Positions 6,701-11,381 of a stretch of 11,381 nucleotides of DNA are shown here, in pieces. A program made the position numbers and the translations under genes. Source of the stretch: Caldilineaceae bacterium (GTDB lineage: Bacteria; Chloroflexota; Anaerolineae; Caldilineales; Caldilineaceae); the NCBI GenBank assembly GCA_012032975.1, contig JAAUPU010000021.1, positions 1-11,381 of the forward strand, written 5' to 3'. The stretch's first letter is position 1. Every line of letters begins with the position of its first letter. Under the pieces are notes generated by a model that saw only the letters and a program-made list of their open reading frames with translations, was not told the origin of the DNA and did no database searches.

Positions 6701-8802
6701 ACCCCCACTCGCAACCAGATCTCCCCCCGGCCGCGCCGACCGGCCGCTCGCATCGCCATTGGCTGATCCTGGCGGCGATCCTGGTCGTCGCACTCCTGTT
6801 GCGCCTCATCTGGATCGACCGGCTGCCGCCGGGCTTCCATTTCGACGAATCGTTCGAAGGGCTGGAGGCCTGGCGCATCCTCACAGACCCCTCCTATCGA
6901 CCTGTCTTTCTCACCGGCAATTTTGGCGTGCCACCCCTCAATGCCTATGCCAACGCGTTGACCTTTGCCCTCTTTGAATCGTTTGGCGGCGAAGCAGGCC
7001 CCACGGCGATGCGCGTCACTGCGGCGTTCTTTGGGCTGGTCGGCGTGCTGGCTGTCTATGCTCTCGCCTTCGAGCTGCTACGGCTCGATCGACCCCATTC
7101 CGACCGTGCTTGGGTGCTCTCCTTCACCTATCCCCTCTTTGCCGCCGCAGTGATCGCCATCATGCGCTGGCATCTCCACTTCAGTCGCATGGGCATCGAA
7201 CCGATCCTGGTGCCGCTGGTCTGGGCGGCGGCGAACTGGCTGCTGTTGCGTGGCTGGCGGACACAGACCTGGTTTGCGTTTGCTGCCTGCGGCGCGCTGC
7301 TGGCGCTGGGTATGTACGCCTATCAAGGCGCCTGGGTCATTCCATTCCTGATGGCGCCGGTGATCCTGCACCTGCTCGTTGCCGAACCACAGGTCGGTGG
7401 AACACGCGGGCTGACGGCGCTGCGCGAGAACTTACGTTCCCCGCGCGGCCGCGGTCTACTCATCGCGGCCGCGGTCGCACTGCTTGGCGTGCTGCCGCTG
7501 CTCGTCTTCTTCGTCAACAACCTGGACCTGCTCTTTCTGCGACCGACCCAGTTGGCCATTGTCGGCCAAAGCGGCAGCCCGGCGGACACCTCGATTGTGC
7601 AGAGTCTTTGGGCGACCGCAAAGATGTTCGGCCCGTTTGGGGCGCCGGGCGATCTGGACCCGCGGCGCAATTTGCCGGGCGCGGCAGCGTTAAACGTCTG
7701 GCTGGCGCTGCCCTTTTACCTGGGCCTGATCGTCGCGGCCTGGCATGTGAGGCGGCCAACCTATTCGCTGCTTCTAATCGGACTGATCGGTTTGCTGTTG
7801 CCGGGCATCTTCAGCGAATACGCGCCCCATTTTCATCGGATTCTGGGCGCGTCTGCGCCAGCCGCCATGCTCTGCGCGCTCGGTTTGGAGAGGGTGTGGC
7901 AATCGCGACCGAAGCAGGCGGCTTGGGCGCATTGGCTTGCGCCGGCATTGCTTGGGCTGGGCCTGGTCGTTTCCATACAAAACTATTTCGTTCGCTGGGC
8001 AAGCCTACCCAACCTTTTCTATGCCTTTGATGCCGGTCTGTGGGAGAGCGGGCAATGGGTCGCCGACCGGCAGACAGGGCAGCCGGGGCAGCCGATCTAC
8101 ATGACACCACGCGGCGCAGAACATGCAACGCTTGCCTTTGCGTGGCGCGGTCTTCCGAGGGAGCTAACCTCCGCGACGCCGTCGCAGCCGGTCACCTTTG
8201 ATGGGCGCTATATCTTCCCGTTCAACCAGGGACAAAATGTGAGCGCCGAACAGTATATGGTCATCGAACATGAAGATTTCCGCACCCGCCTGCTCCTGCC
8301 AGAGATTTTCCCCGATGCGATCGTCAGCCTGGAAATCACCGATCTGGACGGTCAACCCTATGCGCGCGTCTATACGCGGCCGACTGGAACTACCTCCGCA
8401 AGGCAGCCCGCGAGAGAAGTAGAAGCCATGCTAGGGGATGGCATCGCGCTGGCTGGATTTGAAACTTTGCCAGAATCGCCCCGTTCGGGTGAATCCCTGT
8501 ACGTGCGCCTCTTTTTTGATGTGGACGCCAAACCGAACCAGAACTGGACTCTCTTTACCCATCTTGTGGACCTGGAGAGCGGCGAACTCCTGGCTGGTTT
8601 CGATGCGCCAGCCGGCAACGGCAGCTTGACCACCGACCGCTGGCTACCGGGCTGGCGCATCATCGACGAATACGAGATCGCACTGCCCGCCGACCTGCCG
8701 CCGGGCGACTACGGACTGGAAGTTGGATTCTATCTACCGACTGGCGAGCGATTGCCCGAAGGTGGCATAGGGCTGAAGCTTGGCACGGTGCGGGTTGAGT
8801 AG
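6697..8802 (+). CDS. GT39/GT83-like membrane glycosyltransferase (GT-C fold) with C-terminal beta-rich domain
   Basis: 701 residues. GT-C enzymes such as PMT and ArnT take a sugar from a polyprenyl-phosphate donor on the outer face of the membrane and transfer it to protein, lipid or glycan. TM1 is near 22-40 and is followed by the first extracytoplasmic loop with the typical acidic pair (FHFDESFEG, D50/E51), which matches the catalytic Asp-Glu of the family. About ten further TM segments follow up to roughly residue 430, including a conserved-looking HFSRMGIEPIL (161-171) and APHFHRILGASAP (376-388). Residues 440-560 form a soluble part, and residues about 575-701 form a beta-rich domain (ALAGFETLPE, LPPGDYGLEVGFY) that looks like a carbohydrate- or adhesion-type sandwich. 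The ATG at 6697 overlaps the MFS stop by 4 nt; an earlier in-frame start at 6649 lies inside the MFS gene and is unlikely. The acceptor is unknown. The GT2 gene downstream is a plausible donor maker. Confidence 0.9.
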   Translation: MNPHSQPDLPPAAPTGRSHRHWLILAAILVVALLLRLIWIDRLPPGFHFDESFEGLEAWRILTDPSYRPVFLTGNFGVPPLNAYANALTFALFESFGGEAGPTAMRVTAAFFGLVGVLAVYALAFELLRLDRPHSDRAWVLSFTYPLFAAAVIAIMRWHLHFSRMGIEPILVPLVWAAANWLLLRGWRTQTWFAFAACGALLALGMYAYQGAWVIPFLMAPVILHLLVAEPQVGGTRGLTALRENLRSPRGRGLLIAAAVALLGVLPLLVFFVNNLDLLFLRPTQLAIVGQSGSPADTSIVQSLWATAKMFGPFGAPGDLDPRRNLPGAAALNVWLALPFYLGLIVAAWHVRRPTYSLLLIGLIGLLLPGIFSEYAPHFHRILGASAPAAMLCALGLERVWQSRPKQAAWAHWLAPALLGLGLVVSIQNYFVRWASLPNLFYAFDAGLWESGQWVADRQTGQPGQPIYMTPRGAEHATLAFAWRGLPRELTSATPSQPVTFDGRYIFPFNQGQNVSAEQYMVIEHEDFRTRLLLPEIFPDAIVSLEITDLDGQPYARVYTRPTGTTSARQPAREVEAMLGDGIALAGFETLPESPRSGESLYVRLFFDVDAKPNQNWTLFTHLVDLESGELLAGFDAPAGNGSLTTDRWLPGWRIIDEYEIALPADLPPGDYGLEVGFYLPTGERLPEGGIGLKLGTVRVE

Positions 8803-9580
8803 AGCGGGTCGTCTGTTGCCGGTGCTCTATGCCACAGAGCAGAGCTATGGCTGGAGCGTGGGCATGCGCGCCGTCACCCACGCCATTCTCCGTTCGCAAC
8901 TGCCATTGCCAGATGGTCCATTGCTTGAGCTAGGCTGTGGCGGTGGACAGCTTCTGGCCGAATTCAGCCGGCAATATCCAGAGCGATCCGTACTCGGCGT
9001 GGATCTGAATTCGTTGGCCCTTGCCTATGCCCAAGAACACTCGATCCGCGACGGCACATTGCTTCAGGCTGACATGCAACGTCTGCCCTTTGAAGAAGGC
9101 ACTTTTGGCGCAATCGTCGCGCTGGATGCGCTGGATCAGCGCAGCGTCGATCCGGCGACTAGTTTGGCAGAAAGTTGGCGAATTCTCCGGCCTGGGGGTA
9201 TGCTGCTGCTGCGTGTCAGCGCCCACAGTTGGCTGGAAGGTGAGCATGATGAGGCCTTTAATACTGCACGCAGATTTGCACGCCAGGGGCTGGTCGAACT
9301 GGTGCGTGCTGCCGGTTTTCGGGTCGCGAGGCTGAGCTACGCCAATGCGCTGCTGGCTACGCCGGTGGCTGCCCTGCGTCTTTCGCAACGTTGGGGATGG
9401 ACACGTTTGAGCGAGACTCATTATTCTGCCCGTTGGGCAAACCAGATCATGACAGGGGCGTTACGTATCGAAAGCCGGATTCTGGCCAAAGCCAACTTAC
9501 CTGTCGGGCTGAGCCTTTATCTCGTCGCCTATCGCAATGCAGGGGATGAGCCAGAGAGCGCGTCGCGTCATGACCGATAG
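8795..9580 (+). CDS. Class I SAM-dependent methyltransferase (Methyltransf_11-like)
   Basis: About 261 residues. It transfers a methyl group from S-adenosylmethionine to an unidentified acceptor. With the start at 8795, motif I is at 43-51 (LLELGCGGG), the acidic residue ending beta-2 is D70 (LGVDLNS), motif II is at about 91-99 (QADMQRLPF), the beta-4 segment is GAIVALDALDQ, and motif III is SWRILRPGGMLLLRV. This is the standard Rossmann order. The C-terminal part (KANLPVGLSLYLVAYR) resembles the last strands of the family. The start is uncertain: TTG at 8795 overlaps the GT39 stop, TTG at 8780 lies upstream, and GTG at 8821 is also in frame. None has a strong ribosome binding site, so coupling to the upstream gene is likely. 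Its stop overlaps the GT2 start by 11 nt. Between two glycosyltransferases, a sugar or polyprenyl-linked acceptor is a reasonable guess, not a demonstrated one. Confidence 0.88.
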   Translation: MSRAGRLLPVLYATEQSYGWSVGMRAVTHAILRSQLPLPDGPLLELGCGGGQLLAEFSRQYPERSVLGVDLNSLALAYAQEHSIRDGTLLQADMQRLPFEEGTFGAIVALDALDQRSVDPATSLAESWRILRPGGMLLLRVSAHSWLEGEHDEAFNTARRFARQGLVELVRAAGFRVARLSYANALLATPVAALRLSQRWGWTRLSETHYSARWANQIMTGALRIESRILAKANLPVGLSLYLVAYRNAGDEPESASRHDR

Positions 9581-10345
9581 ACCGAGGCGCGGGTTGGTCT
9601 GTACGGTTCTGCCGACCTACAACGAACGGGAGAACATCGGCCCGCTCATCCGCGGCATCTTGGCCCATGCGCTTCAGCCGCACATGGTGCTGGTGGTTGA
9701 CGACAACTCCCCCGATGGCACGTGGCGGGTGGTGCAGGAGATCGCTACGTCGCTGGATGGCGACCGCGCAGGACTCTGGCCCCAGGTTGCGCTGGTACGC
9801 CGTACGAAGGAAAAGGGGCTGACGTCGGCGATCCAACACGGCATTGACACTGCGGTCTGGACCTTCGGCGCGGATGTGGTCACCTGGATGGACTGTGACT
9901 TGTCCATGCCGCCTGAAGATGTGCCGCGGCTGGTGGCGGCGGTTTTTGGCCGCGATGGGAAACCCGGCGTCGATATTGCCGCTGGCTCGCGTTGGATTCC
10001 AGGCGGCGCGGATGTGGCCCACGGCATCATGGCCCGCACGCTGAGCTGGATCATCAACCGGTTCGCCATGCTCTTGCTGGGTGATCATCTCCATGATTAC
10101 ACCAGCGGTTTTATCGCTGCACGCGCGGAGGTGTTTCGCTCGATTCGGCTGCGCGGCGACTATGGCGAATATTGTATCGATCTGCTTGCCCGCGCCCTTC
10201 GCCACGGCTTCCAGGTAGAGGAAGTGCCCTATGTCTGCGTGCCTCGCACGCCGGCGACAGCAAGACAGGCGCCAATCTATGGGATTATTTGGTCAAAGGG
10301 CGGAAGTATGTGGAGACGATCGTTCGCCTCCGAATGATGGATTGA
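9570..10345 (+). CDS. GT2 polyprenyl-phosphate sugar synthase, DPM1-like (one frameshift near the 3' end)
   Basis: Family 2 glycosyltransferase of the dolichyl-phosphate-mannose synthase type. It transfers mannose or glucose from a nucleotide sugar to polyprenyl phosphate at the cytoplasmic face. Motifs: TVLPTYNERENI (12-23), VVDDNSPDGT (42-51, nucleotide binding), MDCDLSMPPEDV (107-118, the DxD metal site), AGSRWIPGG (138-146) and DYTSGFIAAR (176-185). Near 10248-10250 the frame breaks. Adding one G (ACGCC to ACGGCC) restores PRTAGDSKTGANLWDYLVKG and a 258-residue protein ending at TGA 10343-10345. Without repair a garbled tail ends near 10337. No C-terminal TM pair follows, so it is the soluble DPM1-like form. 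The ATG at 9570 leaves the TYNE motif at a normal distance; in-frame ATGs at 9537 and 9546 lie inside the methyltransferase gene. The GT39-like gene two positions upstream is the probable user of its product. Confidence 0.9.
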
Positions 10346-10390
10346 CCCGTGAGACTTCCATGCAGTTTCATGGGTTCCATTTAGGCTGTA

Positions 10391-10405
10391 CTTACGAGGT
10401 AACCG
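10391..10405 (+). promoter_or_regulatory. Ribosome binding site of the ATPase gene
   Basis: CGAGGT (10395-10400) lies 5 nt before the ATG at 10406, a good Shine-Dalgarno match. The 60-base gap after the GT2 stop shows near-repeats of TTCCATG, but no clear terminator and no strong promoter. The gene may therefore be transcribed from the upstream operon or from its own weak promoter. Confidence 0.5.
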
Positions 10406-11381
10406 ATGGCCGTTCTAAAAAGACTCTACGCCGACAATTTTCGATGTTTTGTAAACTTCGACTTTGAGCTAAACAAGTCGATCAATTTGCTACTAGGCCC
10501 CAATGGAAGTGGCAAGTCCTCTATCTTCGACTTGCTGCTCAATATTCAACATTTTGCGGCACTCGGAATGAGAGCGAACGTTGTATTTCCTGCAAGTACC
10601 TTGACTCGCTGGATTACGGTCAAAATTCAAACGTTCTCAATCGAAGTAGAAATTGATCATCTGCATTACATGTATGAGTTGCACATCGATTTTGGCGATG
10701 CCAACCATCCGCAAGTTCTTGATGAACGTCTTTCCTTGGCCGGCGGCCAGACGCTCATCCGGGCGCGTTCCGGTAATGTCGAATTATATCGGGATGATTT
10801 CTCTTTAGAGACTTCGTACCCGCTCGATCCATCTTTGTCAGCAGTGGCGCTCGTTACGATACCCGCGGAAAAACGAAGTTATATTCGTCGATTCAGAGAG
10901 TTTTTGAATCGACTCATCATTGTGCAATTGATTCCCGACGCAGATGAATCCGGTTAGCACACAGGAAGAGAGATTTCTCTACAGAAACTCCGCGAACTTT
11001 GTATCCTGGTACAGGCATATCTCTCAGGATCAGGGATTGACATCCAAAATTACGCAGCGATTGAAGGAAGTTCTGGACGGTTTCTCCCATCTTCAGTTCG
11101 TCGAATTAGGTGTCCAAGATCGTGGCTTGAGTGTCTTTCTGCAGTCAGACAATAGTAACAAGCCATATTCCTATCCTTTCGACGAACTGTCAGATGGACT
11201 GCGCATGCTGATGGCTTTGTATACTTTGCTCGAATATGCACGGTCAAACGATTACACCCTTTGCATTGACGAACCAGAAAATTTCTTGGCGTTGGCAGAG
11301 ATTCAGCCCTGGCTTGTCTTGCTCTATGACACCTGTCTGGACGGTCAGCTTCAGTCACTGCTGATCTCTCATCATCCAGAA
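10406..11381 (+). CDS. AAA_21/COG4637-type ABC-like ATPase (one frameshift; 3' end outside the window)
   Basis: A soluble ATPase of the SMC/RecF-like AAA_21 class. It opens with the typical beta strand and RCF motif (LYADNFRCFVNF), followed by Walker A GPNGSGKSS (31-39). The later reading gives the signature-like ELSDGLRML (about 260-268), Walker B TLCIDEPENF (about 284-293) and the H-loop LLISHHPE (318-325), where the window ends. The frame breaks at 10934-10936: removing one C from CCC turns the reading into LIPTQMNPVSTQEERF, matching the usual position of the conserved (N/S)FASWYRH-like segment (here NFVSWYRHI). Unrepaired, it stops at 10957. About 40 or more residues are probably missing at the end. 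The gene is clearly AT-richer than its neighbours, suggesting horizontal transfer. Such ATPases are often encoded next to a DUF4276 or other effector gene in phage-defence loci; that partner would lie downstream, outside the window. Confidence 0.9.

Noticed and set aside
9447..10205. 252-codon minus-strand frame over the GT2 gene
   Set aside because: Antisense to intact GT2 motifs; no conserved pattern of its own.
10346..10405. Short near-repeats of TTCCATG before the ATPase gene as an attachment site or transposon end
   Set aside because: The copies are only 6-8 nt, imperfect and have no matching partner elsewhere in the window.
1..11381. CRISPR array, tRNA, rRNA or insertion sequence
   Set aside because: No regularly spaced repeats, cloverleaf-like arms, rRNA motifs or transposase signatures were seen on either strand by eye.

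Overview
The window looks like draft bacterial sequence, probably from a Chloroflexota (Anaerolineae/Caldilineae-like) organism. That placement is an inference from gene content: a large GT-C glycosyltransferase with a C-terminal beta-rich domain, a membrane-anchored TPR protein, and a gyrB next to a polytopic membrane protein. No rRNA, tRNA, CRISPR array or insertion sequence was seen.

Layout. (1) 1-605, minus: GC-rich 3' part of an EAL-domain gene, broken by two frameshifts. (2) 606-1064, minus: the 5' part of gyrB, with one frameshift, running straight into the EAL fragment; this junction looks chimeric. (3) 1125-2087, minus: a polytopic membrane protein just upstream of gyrB, probably co-transcribed with it. 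(4) 2088-2551: a divergent intergenic region with a perfect 20-nt hairpin/palindrome and three copies of an 8-mer. (5) 2552-5455, plus: a six-TM protein with a helix-hairpin-helix-like module and TPRs, then one or two small genes of unknown function (54 and 100 codons, overlapping, or a single 151-aa gene split by an indel). (6) 5503-10345, plus: a tightly overlapped four-gene set of MFS transporter, GT39-like membrane glycosyltransferase, SAM methyltransferase and polyprenyl-phosphate-sugar synthase (GT2). (7) 10406-end, plus: an AT-richer AAA_21-type ATPase, cut by the window end.

How the genes work together. The GT2 enzyme most likely loads a sugar onto polyprenyl phosphate. The GT39-like enzyme would then use this lipid-linked sugar on the outer face of the membrane. 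The methyltransferase and the MFS protein are translationally linked to them but have no visible substrate. The TPR cassette has no assignable function and is the best candidate for something undescribed. The terminal ATPase belongs to a class often found in defence or toxin-like operons, but its partner lies outside the window.

Quality. At least seven single- or double-base indels interrupt otherwise well-conserved genes, most of them in short homopolymers, and repairing them gives full-length proteins. I read them as sequencing errors rather than pseudogenes. That caution applies to any broken gene here.
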